Below the pieces are notes generated by a model. It searched no databases and was not told where the DNA came from. It saw only the letters and a list, made by a program, of their open reading frames with translations. The translations under genes and the position numbers were made by a program. Positions 1 through 5,563 of a stretch of 5,563 bases of DNA are shown piece after piece (positions within the stretch are counted from its first letter, which is position 1; each line of letters opens with the position of its first letter). The stretch is taken from the NCBI GenBank assembly GCA_020059765.1, contig JAGVBM010000131.1, forward strand, positions 1-5,563, written 5' to 3'. The DNA is from Bacillota bacterium (GTDB lineage Bacteria; Bacillota; Bacilli; Tumebacillales; Effusibacillaceae).

Positions 1-1122
1 ACAAAAATCACAAGCCACCACCTGCGCTTTCAAGTGCACAGGAGAAACCAGGAGCCCCTCAACTTGCAGCCGTTGCGCCACGAAATCCGCATCGCCGTTT
101 GGAAGATTCAGGATGATTTCATGCCGAGGCGTATACGTGACAGTTCCCTGCTCGCCGACCAACTCGGCAATTGCGGCAAACTGCCGGGATGTAAAATTCT
201 TGTTGGCCACCCCCGGTGAAACGGCGATCTCCAGGATCGGAGCGAAATCCTGCGGCAGCGGCGCGATTGCCGCAAGCGGCCTCCCCTCTCCGGAAACGGC
301 GCTGTCCAACGACCAGGGACTTGACTGCAGTCTCCGGTCTTGCCCGCCGCTTCGTCCGCCTTCCACAGAAAGAGTATATTTCCGCTGATAGCCGCGCGGT
401 GTCACCAACAGGTCATGATAATTGACCGTCGAAGAATTTCCGATAAAAACAGTCGTCAACATGCCGATTTCATAGTTCAACATGTCTTTCAGGGTGGTCA
501 CGACCACCTGCTGGCCTTTCCGGAAAGCGCTCTTCACCAAGCCTACCGGCGTGTCGGGCGAACGGTACTGAAGAAGGATTTTTTGCGTTTCCTCGATTTG
601 CCGGGTCCTGCGGCCGCTTTTCGGATTGTACAGCACCACGACAAAATCGCCGATTCCTGCCGCTTCCACCCGTTTGGCAATCACTTCCCAAGGGGTCAGA
701 TAATCCGACAACGAAATTGACACAAAATCGTGCATCAAGGGGGCTCCCAACAATGACGAGCAGGAGGCAAGCGCCGGCACACCCGGCACCACTTCGATCT
801 GCGGATTATCCCCCGGTTTCCATCCTTGCTCGATCAGCACTTCATAGACCAGCCCCGCCATGCCGTAAATGCCCGATTCGCCGGACGAGATCACAGCAAC
901 CGTATGCCCTTGTTTTGCTTGTCTGACCGCTTCCTGGGCACGGGCCACCTCTTCCGTCATGCCGGTTTGCACAATCTGTTTGTCTGTCAGCAGGTCTCGG
1001 ACAATCTCGATGTATGTTTTGTATCCGATCACAATTTCACTGTGTTCGATTGCGAACCGGGCCCGTTCCGTCATCTGCTCGTAGGCACCCGGCCCGAATC
1101 CGACGACAAAGATTGTTCCCAT
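1..1122 (-). CDS. cobJ: CobJ/CbiH, precorrin-3B (cobalt-factor III) C17-methyltransferase, CbiH60 type with Nir/Sir-like C-terminal domain; 3' end beyond window
   Basis: This gene methylates C17 of the tetrapyrrole with S-adenosylmethionine and drives ring contraction, acting in the cytoplasm. The reading frame is open from the ATG at 1122 to base 1 (374 residues) and has no stop, so the protein is truncated by the window edge. Residues 1-250 are a tetrapyrrole methylase: GFGPG at 8-12, GYKTY at 33-37, SGESGIYGMAG at 80-90, PGVPA at 113-117, LGAPLMHDF at 125-133, LYNPKSG at 164-170. A Gly/Ser-rich linker (about 254-290) follows, then a nitrite/sulfite-reductase ferredoxin-like half domain (about 291-368). 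The visible part ends in ACDFC, whose two cysteines (371, 374) look like the start of an Fe-S ligand set. This matches CbiH60 of B. megaterium, a long form known to carry a 4Fe-4S cluster. Classic CobJ/CbiH is only about 240-260 residues. The start has a good Shine-Dalgarno, GGAGGGG, 6 bases upstream. It lies 27 bases after cbiX and probably belongs to the same transcript. Confidence 0.95.
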   Translation of the reverse strand, partial: MGTIFVVGFGPGAYEQMTERARFAIEHSEIVIGYKTYIEIVRDLLTDKQIVQTGMTEEVARAQEAVRQAKQGHTVAVISSGESGIYGMAGLVYEVLIEQGWKPGDNPQIEVVPGVPALASCSSLLGAPLMHDFVSISLSDYLTPWEVIAKRVEAAGIGDFVVVLYNPKSGRRTRQIEETQKILLQYRSPDTPVGLVKSAFRKGQQVVVTTLKDMLNYEIGMLTTVFIGNSSTVNYHDLLVTPRGYQRKYTLSVEGGRSGGQDRRLQSSPWSLDSAVSGEGRPLAAIAPLPQDFAPILEIAVSPGVANKNFTSRQFAAIAELVGEQGTVTYTPRHEIILNLPNGDADFVAQRLQVEGLLVSPVHLKAQVVACDFC

Positions 1123-1128
1123 GCAGAT

Positions 1129-1135
1129 CCCCTCC
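1129..1135 (-). promoter_or_regulatory. Ribosome binding site of cobJ
   Basis: Read on the minus strand, GGAGGGG sits 6 bases before the ATG at 1122, inside the only true intergenic gap in the window (1123-1149). This fixes the cobJ start. The gap contains no hairpin or T-run that would act as a terminator, so cobJ is probably co-transcribed with cbiX. Confidence 0.75.
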
Positions 1136-1149
1136 GTAACTGGAATGAA

Positions 1150-1236
1150 TTATTTTTCATGCACATGTTCGCGACGATTAGGGTGGTGATGATCATGAAC
1201 GGCTTGCAAACGGTATTGGCACGTATCGCAGTTCAT
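1150..1236 (-). other. CbiX C-terminal MxCxxC motif and His-rich tail
   Basis: This covers codons 268-295 of cbiX. It begins MNCDTC, with Cys270 and Cys273, followed by His at 281, 283, 284, 285, 291 and 293. By analogy with B. megaterium CbiX, the CxxC motif would be an Fe-S ligand pair and the His-rich end a cobalt-binding or storage segment. The sequence shows the residues; their function here is inferred. Confidence 0.75.
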
Positions 1237-2037
1237 CCGTGCATCTCCGACAGCAATTTCGCGGATCCGGTCGCGCACGATGTCAATCAGTTTGGGATGA
1301 TAGCCAAAATAATCGGCCAAGGAAAACGTGACATCCGGAAATTCTTGGGAGATATTTTTCAGCATGATTTCCATGCGCTTCATCAAAATGCCGGTGAACA
1401 GAAAGTAAGGCAACACGATCACCCACGAGCTTCCCGTCATCGCGGCGCGCCGAATGCCTGCGGGAAAATCCGGAAACGTGACCCCCATAAAACAGGTTTC
1501 CACGTTTTCAACGCCAGTCCGTTCCCACAACAAGCGGGCGATTTTGTACAGATCCCCGTTTGCGTCCGGATCGCTGGAGCCTCTTCCGACCAGCAGCACC
1601 GTTGTATCCTGTCGCCGGGAATTCACGCCTTCCGCTTGTCCCAGACGGTCCTGCAAAATGGTCAATACCTCTTCATGCAAGCCCAAATGTCTGCCATACT
1701 CGATCCGTATCTGCGGGTGTCGCCGTCTCGCGTCATCCAGCAGATGCGGAATTTCGATTTTCACGTGTCCGGCGGCCAGCAGGATGATCGGCACGGCTTT
1801 GATGTTCGTTGCACCTTCTGCAGCCAGCCAGTCAATCGCTTCGTCAATCGTCGGATTGGCAAATTCCAGAAAAGCGTGCGCGATCCTGACTTCCCGTTCC
1901 TTTTCTCGTTTCTGTTCCCGTTCCCGTTCGCTCACCAACCGCACAAAATCCTCGAATTCCCGGTTCCCTTCCGGGTCACGGCTGCCGTGTCCAATCAGCA
2001 AAATCGCTTCCTGCACGTGCATCTTCTCCTTTGTCAT
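1150..2037 (-). CDS. cbiX: CbiX, sirohydrochlorin cobaltochelatase (long form with MxCxxC and His-rich tail)
   Basis: This class II chelatase inserts Co2+ into sirohydrochlorin, the entry step of the cobalt-early B12 pathway. The 295-residue protein has two CbiX-type halves. The first has GHGSRDPEGN at 16-25 (His17), AFLEFANPTIDEAI at 55-68 and LLAAGHVKIEIP at 86-97 (His91); by family analogy these two histidines are the metal/active-site pair. The second half begins LLVGRGSSDPD at 148-158, where Arg replaces the first catalytic His, and continues through CFMGVTFPDFP at 182-192. The C-terminus has MNCDTC (Cys270, Cys273) and then six His between 281 and 293. An MxCxxC motif plus a His-rich stretch is described for B. 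megaterium CbiX, where it binds an Fe-S centre. Residues 37-48 are an unusual charged Glu/Arg/Lys run. The ATG at 2037 overlaps the cbiA stop as ATGA. The best Shine-Dalgarno (AAGGAG, 2026-2031) instead precedes ATG 2022 or GTG 2016, so the true start may be 5-7 codons later. A ferrochelatase role (SirB) is possible but less likely among cbi genes. Confidence 0.95.
   Translation of the reverse strand: MTKEKMHVQEAILLIGHGSRDPEGNREFEDFVRLVSEREREQKREKEREVRIAHAFLEFANPTIDEAIDWLAAEGATNIKAVPIILLAAGHVKIEIPHLLDDARRRHPQIRIEYGRHLGLHEEVLTILQDRLGQAEGVNSRRQDTTVLLVGRGSSDPDANGDLYKIARLLWERTGVENVETCFMGVTFPDFPAGIRRAAMTGSSWVIVLPYFLFTGILMKRMEIMLKNISQEFPDVTFSLADYFGYHPKLIDIVRDRIREIAVGDARMNCDTCQYRLQAVHDHHHPNRREHVHEK
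1894..1929 (-). repeat. Imperfect hexanucleotide array inside cbiX (6 units)
   Basis: Read on the minus strand, six in-frame 6-base units run GAACGG, GAACGG, GAACAG, AAACGA, GAAAAG, GAACGG. They encode the dipeptides ER, ER, EQ, KR, EK, ER (residues 37-48), a charged helical run between the GHGSRD segment and the AFLEF strand. The repeat unit keeps the frame, so slippage would change protein length by two residues at a time. Confidence 0.7.
2026..2031 (-). promoter_or_regulatory. Candidate internal ribosome binding site of cbiX
   Basis: AAGGAG on the minus strand lies within codons 3-4 of the longest cbiX frame. It is 3 bases before ATG 2022 and 9 bases before GTG 2016. Upstream of ATG 2037 there is only a weak GGTGA, which sits very close to the start. 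The site therefore favours a shorter CbiX beginning near residue 6 or 8, just before the conserved EAILLIGHGSRD. Confidence 0.5.
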
Positions 2038-3419
2038 TTCACCGATTTGTACTGCTCACACCGCTCTATTAGAGAACCCGCCGCCTTTACGTTCGATCCG
2101 AAATGAAGATGCGTGTAGCTCGCCAGCAAGTTTCCGCGCGCGTATCCTTCCGAAAATTCCCCTTTGCGGCCGGAAAGTTGCCAGGCCCAGGCATAGTTCT
2201 CTTCGTCCGCCGCCAGGGTGGAGTAGTGAAATTCGTGTCCGCGGGCAGATTCACCCTTTGGCAGCAAAAGATGATCTTGCGCCGCAGACGCTTCCCGGTA
2301 GCCAAGCGCCGCCAACCGCTGCTGCATTCTGACTTTGGCCGGCACCAATCCGATCATCGGATATTCATGGCCCTGCCGGTCTGTCAGACTCCGGCACAAA
2401 AACATTAGCCCTCCACACTCCGCATAAATCGGCATGCCGTTTGCGTGTGGGCGGCGAATCTCTTCCATCAGCCGTTTCTTTGCCGAAAGCTCCGCCGCGA
2501 ACTCTTCCGGAAACCCGCCGCCAATATAGAGTCCGTCTAGATCCTCCGGAAGCTGTTCGTCCTGCAAAGGAGAAAAAAACACCAGTTCCGCCCCGTACGC
2601 TTCCAACAGCTCCAGATTTTCCGGGTAATAGAAATTGAAAGCGGAATCCCTGGCCACCCCAATTCGCACTTTTGCCGGGACTCGCTTCTCCGGAAACAAA
2701 CGGGTGTCGGGAGTCTGCACATCTGGAACCGATTCTGCCAATTCCCGCAATCGTTCCAGATCCACTGTCGCGCTTACCGTCTCTGCCAATCGGTCAAACA
2801 AATCATCCAACTCCCCCCGCTCCACCGCAGGAATCAGTCCAAGATGGCGTTCCGGCATTGTCAGAGCATCCTCCCGTTCCAGATAACCGAGACACGGAAT
2901 CCCGCACTCCTGCTCAACGGCGGCTTTCACGATTTCATAATGTCCTTTTGAACCGACCTTGTTGGCAATGACACCGGCAATCTTTACAGCCGGATCCATT
3001 TTTTGAAAACCGAGCACAACGGCAGCGGCAGACCGGGCCATCGAATGGGCATTGATCACCAGAACCACGGGGGCATCCAGCAGCTTCGCGACTTCCGCCG
3101 TGCTTCCCTGGTCATGGAGAGGGTTTTTCCCGTCATACAATCCCATAACCCCTTCAATGATCGCCAAATCAGCCTTTTCCATGCCCCGCAGAAAGATTTC
3201 CCGCATGCTGTCGGGAGTCGTCATCCAGGTATCCAGATTGCGGGACTGCCTCCCCGTCACGGCGGTATGGTAGGAAGGATCGATATAATCAGGCCCCACC
3301 TTGTAGCCTTGAACGACAGTCCCCATTTTTTGAAAAGCGGCCATCAGCCCGACCGTCAAAGTGGTTTTGCCGGCGCCCGATCCTGTTCCGGCAATTACAA
3401 TTCGCGGATATTGACTCAT
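2034..3419 (-). CDS. cbiA: CbiA/CobB, cobyrinate a,c-diamide synthase (glutamine-hydrolysing)
   Basis: This enzyme performs ATP-dependent amidation of the a and c carboxylates of cobyrinic acid, using ammonia from glutamine. The 461-residue length is normal for the family. The N-terminal P-loop NTPase (dethiobiotin-synthetase-like) domain shows GTGSGAGKTT at 11-20, YKVGPDYIDPSYH at 39-51, NLDTWM at 61-66 and EGVMGLYDG at 89-97. A linker near 230-250 leads to the class I glutamine amidotransferase domain: GLYIGGGFPEEFA at 296-308, the nucleophile Cys335 in YAECGGLMFL, RGHEFHYS at 393-400, and the catalytic His in SYTHLHF at 434-440. No key motif is missing. The ATG at 3419 overlaps the cbiG stop (ATGA) and has a strong Shine-Dalgarno, GGAGGG, 6 bases upstream. 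Its stop in turn overlaps the cbiX start. In a cobalt-early operon the substrate is cobalt-containing cobyrinate, so this is CbiA. The hydrogenobyrinate enzyme CobB of the aerobic route is a close homologue but does not fit the neighbours. Confidence 0.97.
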   Translation of the reverse strand: MSQYPRIVIAGTGSGAGKTTLTVGLMAAFQKMGTVVQGYKVGPDYIDPSYHTAVTGRQSRNLDTWMTTPDSMREIFLRGMEKADLAIIEGVMGLYDGKNPLHDQGSTAEVAKLLDAPVVLVINAHSMARSAAAVVLGFQKMDPAVKIAGVIANKVGSKGHYEIVKAAVEQECGIPCLGYLEREDALTMPERHLGLIPAVERGELDDLFDRLAETVSATVDLERLRELAESVPDVQTPDTRLFPEKRVPAKVRIGVARDSAFNFYYPENLELLEAYGAELVFFSPLQDEQLPEDLDGLYIGGGFPEEFAAELSAKKRLMEEIRRPHANGMPIYAECGGLMFLCRSLTDRQGHEYPMIGLVPAKVRMQQRLAALGYREASAAQDHLLLPKGESARGHEFHYSTLAADEENYAWAWQLSGRKGEFSEGYARGNLLASYTHLHFGSNVKAAGSLIERCEQYKSVK

Positions 3420-4621
3420 CCTTGTCCCTCCGATCCGGCAGCATTCGATCCCACGGCATCTGATCCGGCATTACCCCGTCTTTCAGCATCTGCCGCCTGA
3501 CCTGCCTGTTTGCCAAAATCGACCCGTGCCAGTGCGATCGTCACGTTCCCGCTCGCCGTCTTTTCCAACAGCAAGCGATCTGCGGAAGCGGCCAGCAAGG
3601 CAGCCGGTTCGCTGACGCCATAAGCGCCCGTATATTTGAACACCGTTTCCGAAGGATTCGGGGTGGACACGCGGTTCAATTCCTCCGACTCATAGGCCAC
3701 GAGCGGCCAGCCGTATTTTTCAGAGAACGCCAGCAGGCCCGCTTCGTCTTTTTTCAAAGTGATGGTCGCGATGCAGGCCACGCTTTTCCATGACAGACCT
3801 TGTTGTTTCAATGTATCGAACACAACGCTTTCAATTTCTTGCAAAGAAGTGCCGCGGTTGCAGCCAAGCCCCAGCACAATCGATCGCGGCCGATAGACGA
3901 CCCGGTACGGCGCAATCTTCAGTTCCGTTTCGTTTAACAGGCGGTCTGTAATCCAGAGGACCGCGTGGAATCCCTGCGGCCGGAGCGCCCTTGCCTCCTC
4001 CAAGCTTGCGGCAACTTGAATTTGTCCGGGAAGCGGCGATTTGTGCTTCCACCAATTGGCCTCACCTGTCTCCTGAATCACGACTACAGGCTCCTCATTC
4101 ACCACCGCCGCCGATGCAGGTGTCACCTGCCTGTCGTCATCGATCGTCCAGCCGAATTCGCGGCCCAGCAGATCCACCGCGATGGTCGCCGACACATCGG
4201 AGGCGGTCGTGATCACCGGCGTGGCGCCGAGAATGTCGGCCACCCGTCCGGTTAATTCGTTCGCGCCGCCCAGATGGCCGGATAACACCGATACGGAAAA
4301 ATTCGCCTGATCGTCCACCACAACCACTGCCGGATCGGTCTTCTTGTCGATCAGCACCGGGGCGATCATCCTCACCACCGCTCCCAGGGAAACCAAGAGA
4401 ATCCATCCTTCATAGCGGTGAAACGCATCCTGCAGCAGCAATTTGACGCTGCCGGAAAACGATTGAGCCGTTCCTGCTTCTTCCTCTCCTGCCTGCAGAA
4501 ATTTGTCCGACAGATAGAGATCCGCATCCGGCATGGCGGCGGCCAACTGGCGGGCCCATTTTGCGCCATGCTTGGTGATTCCCACAATCGCATACGGTTT
4601 TGCATGTTCCGGCATTCTCAT
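3416..4621 (-). CDS. cbiG: CbiG, cobalt-precorrin-5A hydrolase
   Basis: CbiG opens the delta-lactone of cobalt-precorrin-5A and releases the two-carbon fragment as acetaldehyde, giving cobalt-precorrin-5B. It is a marker of the cobalt-early pathway. The 401-residue protein has the three usual parts. The N-terminal domain shows ILLVSLGAVVRMIAP at 74-88 and the hallmark VSVLSGHLGGANELT at 110-124 followed by PVITTASD at 135-142. The middle domain spans about 160-245. The C-terminal domain shows GLGCNRGTS at 251-259, ATITLKKDEAGL at 285-296 and YGVSEPAALLA at 334-344. Residues after about 372 are a low-complexity tail (Gln, Ala, Arg, Gly, Ser) built partly of a 15-bp repeat; most CbiG proteins end sooner. 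The ATG at 4621 overlaps the cobM stop as ATGA. A GGAAGG at 4625-4630 is 3 bases from this ATG and 9 bases from a second in-frame ATG at 4615, so the start could be either, two codons apart. Confidence 0.96.
   Translation of the reverse strand: MRMPEHAKPYAIVGITKHGAKWARQLAAAMPDADLYLSDKFLQAGEEEAGTAQSFSGSVKLLLQDAFHRYEGWILLVSLGAVVRMIAPVLIDKKTDPAVVVVDDQANFSVSVLSGHLGGANELTGRVADILGATPVITTASDVSATIAVDLLGREFGWTIDDDRQVTPASAAVVNEEPVVVIQETGEANWWKHKSPLPGQIQVAASLEEARALRPQGFHAVLWITDRLLNETELKIAPYRVVYRPRSIVLGLGCNRGTSLQEIESVVFDTLKQQGLSWKSVACIATITLKKDEAGLLAFSEKYGWPLVAYESEELNRVSTPNPSETVFKYTGAYGVSEPAALLAASADRLLLEKTASGNVTIALARVDFGKQAGQAADAERRGNAGSDAVGSNAAGSEGQG
3426..3431 (-). promoter_or_regulatory. Ribosome binding site of cbiA inside the cbiG 3' end
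   Basis: GGAGGG on the minus strand lies 6 bases before the cbiA ATG at 3419. It is encoded within the last codons of cbiG and touches the end of the 15-bp microrepeat. With the ATGA overlap at 3416-3419, translation of cbiA is probably both independently initiated and coupled to cbiG. Confidence 0.7.
3428..3476 (-). repeat. 15-bp imperfect tandem repeat at the 3' end of cbiG (3 units)
   Basis: On the plus strand, three consecutive 15-base units begin at 3432, 3447 and 3462. Each starts with GATCC, and the first and third share GATCCGGCA. On the coding strand they give the pentapeptide pattern NAGSD, AVGSN, AAGSE (residues 384-398), a low-complexity Gly/Ala/Ser tail on CbiG just before the cbiA ribosome binding site. 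Confidence 0.7.
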
Positions 4622-5424
4622 CCGCCTTCCCCTTTGCCGTCAGTATCGGCCACAGCCCGGCGATAGCGGTGGGCAAACGTCTTGTCGTACAATTTGGATT
4701 GGTGCTCCCGCGACCACTGCAGTTTCGGATCAAGCGCCCTGCCGGCCAGCACCATCGCGTGCGAACGGATGCCAAGCCGCTTCATCTCGCTCGCCACCTT
4801 GCCAACGGTTGACCGCAGCACCATCTGATCCGGCCAGGTCGCTTTTTGCACAACGGCGACCGGCGTATCATCACTCCAGCCCGCTTCCCGCAATTCGGAA
4901 ACTACTTTGTCTATCAAGGAAGCTGACAGGAAGAGAGCCAAGGTGGCCCCATGTTTCGCCAAATCCCGCAATTGCTCCCCTTCCGGGACGGGCGTCCGCC
5001 CTTCCGCCCGGGTCAGGATCATCGTCTGGGTCAATTCGGGCACCGTCAGTTCCGCCCCGAGAACGGCAGCCGCCGCAAATACGGAAGACACGCCGGGAAC
5101 GATCTCCCACTCAATCCCCGCTTCGTTCAATTGCACAATTTGCTCCAAAATGGCCCCGTACACGGCCGGATCTCCGGTATGCACCCTGGCAACCAGGCCT
5201 CCTTTTTGAGCCGCTTGCACCATTCGCTCGACAATCTCTTCCAGCGCCAGCCCCGCGCTTTTTTCCACCACCGCACCCGGTTTCGTGTTGGCAACCACCT
5301 CTTCGCTTACCAACGAGTCGGTATATAAAATCAGGTCCGCCTGCTCGATCAGTCTTTTGCCCTTGACGGTGATCAGTTCCGGATCGCCCGGACCGGCACC
5401 GATAAAATAGACCTTGCCCTGCAC
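4618..5424 (-). CDS. cobM: CobM/CbiF, precorrin-4 (cobalt-precorrin-4) C11-methyltransferase
   Basis: This enzyme uses S-adenosylmethionine to methylate C11 of cobalt-precorrin-4, giving cobalt-precorrin-5A, the substrate of the next gene product, CbiG. From the GTG at 5424 the protein has 268 residues, near the family norm of about 255-260 plus a short polar tail. Motifs in order are VYFIGAGPGDPELITVKG at 5-22, YTDSLV at 34-39, HTGDPAVYGA at 82-91, the PGVSS SAM-site loop at 110-114 and the CobM-type LTRAEGRTPVPE at 136-147. An upstream in-frame TTG at 5448 would add eight residues (268 becomes 276), but it lies inside cobI and has no ribosome binding site. The GTG is preceded by GGTGA at 5429-5433 with 4 bases of spacing and begins right before the conserved KVYFIGAG, so I chose it. 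The stop overlaps the cbiG start. I am very sure of the function and moderately sure of the start. Confidence 0.95.
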   Translation of the reverse strand: MQGKVYFIGAGPGDPELITVKGKRLIEQADLILYTDSLVSEEVVANTKPGAVVEKSAGLALEEIVERMVQAAQKGGLVARVHTGDPAVYGAILEQIVQLNEAGIEWEIVPGVSSVFAAAAVLGAELTVPELTQTMILTRAEGRTPVPEGEQLRDLAKHGATLALFLSASLIDKVVSELREAGWSDDTPVAVVQKATWPDQMVLRSTVGKVASEMKRLGIRSHAMVLAGRALDPKLQWSREHQSKLYDKTFAHRYRRAVADTDGKGEGG

Positions 5425-5428
5425 AACC

Positions 5429-5433
5429 TCACC
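5429..5433 (-). promoter_or_regulatory. Ribosome binding site deciding the cobM GTG start
   Basis: GGTGA on the minus strand lies 4 bases before the GTG at 5424, in a purine-rich context (AAGGCGGGTGAGG). It contains the TGA stop of cobI, which suggests coupling between cobI termination and cobM initiation. Confidence 0.5.
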
Positions 5434-5563
5434 CGCCTTTTTTGACAATCATCAGTGTCAGATATTCCAGTTCCTGCCCTTCCAGGGCGGCCACGTCGCG
5501 ATAAACCGCCTCTTCCGGCGAACCGACTTTGGTCACCACGGCTGCTTTGTCGATCAGATCCAA
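5429..5563 (-). CDS. cobI: CobI/CbiL, precorrin-2 (cobalt-factor II) C20-methyltransferase, C-terminal end only
   Basis: This enzyme methylates C20 of cobalt-factor II, the step after CbiX. Only the last 44 residues and the TGA stop (5429-5431) are in the window; the 5' end lies beyond the right edge. The visible part reads LDLIDKAAVVTKVGSPEE followed by VYRDVAALEGQELEYLTLMIVKK. This matches the conserved CobI/CbiL C-terminus (KVGSPEE, the ELEYL element and the MIVK ending). The full protein is usually about 230-240 residues, so roughly four fifths is missing. The stop is 4 bases before the preferred GTG start of cobM, in line with one operon. The assignment rests on a short fragment, but the ending and its position next to cobM and cbiG make another tetrapyrrole methylase unlikely. 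Confidence 0.88.
   Translation of the reverse strand: MDLIDKAAVVTKVGSPEEAVYRDVAALEGQELEYLTLMIVKKGG

Noticed and set aside
340..720. Plus-strand frame of 126 codons and a minus-strand frame at 470-691
   Set aside because: Both are shadows of cobJ, whose reading frame is continuous from 1122 to the left edge with clear methylase motifs.
1123..1149. Possible terminator or promoter between cbiX and cobJ
   Set aside because: The 27-base gap has no inverted repeat or T-run and no convincing -10/-35 pair. It is used mostly by the cobJ ribosome binding site.
826..2106. Plus-strand open frame of 426 codons
   Set aside because: It is antisense to cobJ, the intergenic gap and the whole of cbiX. It starts at TTG without a ribosome binding site, has no recognisable domain, and is rich in His, Phe, Pro and Arg, as expected of an antisense shadow of a real gene.
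1454..2332. Plus-strand open frame of 292 codons
   Set aside because: It is antisense across the cbiX and cbiA genes, has a Ser/Arg/Pro/Cys-rich composition and shows no motif. Both underlying minus-strand genes are strongly supported.
4533..5366. Plus-strand open frame of 277 codons
   Set aside because: It is antisense to cobM and the start of cbiG. The translation is Pro/Ser/Arg/Ala-rich, typical of the opposite strand of a GC-rich gene, and has no ribosome binding site or domain.
5429..5563. Cobalamin riboswitch at the right edge
   Set aside because: The sequence is coding (the C-terminus of CobI) and shows no B12-box. If a riboswitch exists it would be upstream of the operon, outside the window.

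Overview
The window is a continuous stretch of a cobalamin (vitamin B12) corrin-ring operon, and every gene lies on the minus strand. In transcription order, from the right edge leftward, it holds the 3' end of cobI/cbiL, then complete cobM/cbiF, cbiG, cbiA/cobB and cbiX, and then cobJ/cbiH, which runs off the left edge. There is no gene-free stretch over 27 bases. I see no promoter, riboswitch, terminator, RNA gene, CRISPR array or mobile element. The operon promoter and any cobalamin riboswitch would lie beyond the right edge.

The gene set points to the cobalt-early ('anaerobic') route. CbiX inserts cobalt into sirohydrochlorin. CbiL methylates C20. CbiH methylates C17 with ring contraction. 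CbiF methylates C11. CbiG opens the delta-lactone and releases the C2 fragment. CbiA amidates the a and c side chains of cobyrinate. CbiC, CbiD, CbiE/T and CbiJ are not in the window and would be expected in the flanks. The genes are tightly packed: three successive junctions are 4-base ATGA stop/start overlaps, cobI-cobM is separated by 4 bases under the preferred start, and cbiX-cobJ by 27 bases.

The host is most likely a spore-former-type Bacillota with moderate-to-high GC (Bacillales/Alicyclobacillales-like; this is an inference). The reasons are strong purine-rich ribosome binding sites, the L-F-G-A gene order also known from the Bacillus megaterium cbi operon, a long CbiX with a C-terminal MxCxxC motif and His-rich tail, and a CbiH60-type CobJ carrying a nitrite/sulfite-reductase-like C-terminal extension.

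I do not see a previously undescribed system. The points worth a second look are inside known genes: a hexanucleotide-repeat charged insertion in CbiX, a 15-bp microrepeat forming the C-terminal tail of CbiG just before the next gene's ribosome binding site, the Fe-S-type extensions of CbiX and CobJ, an Asp-to-Glu change in a conserved CobJ motif, and ambiguous start codons for cobM and cbiX.
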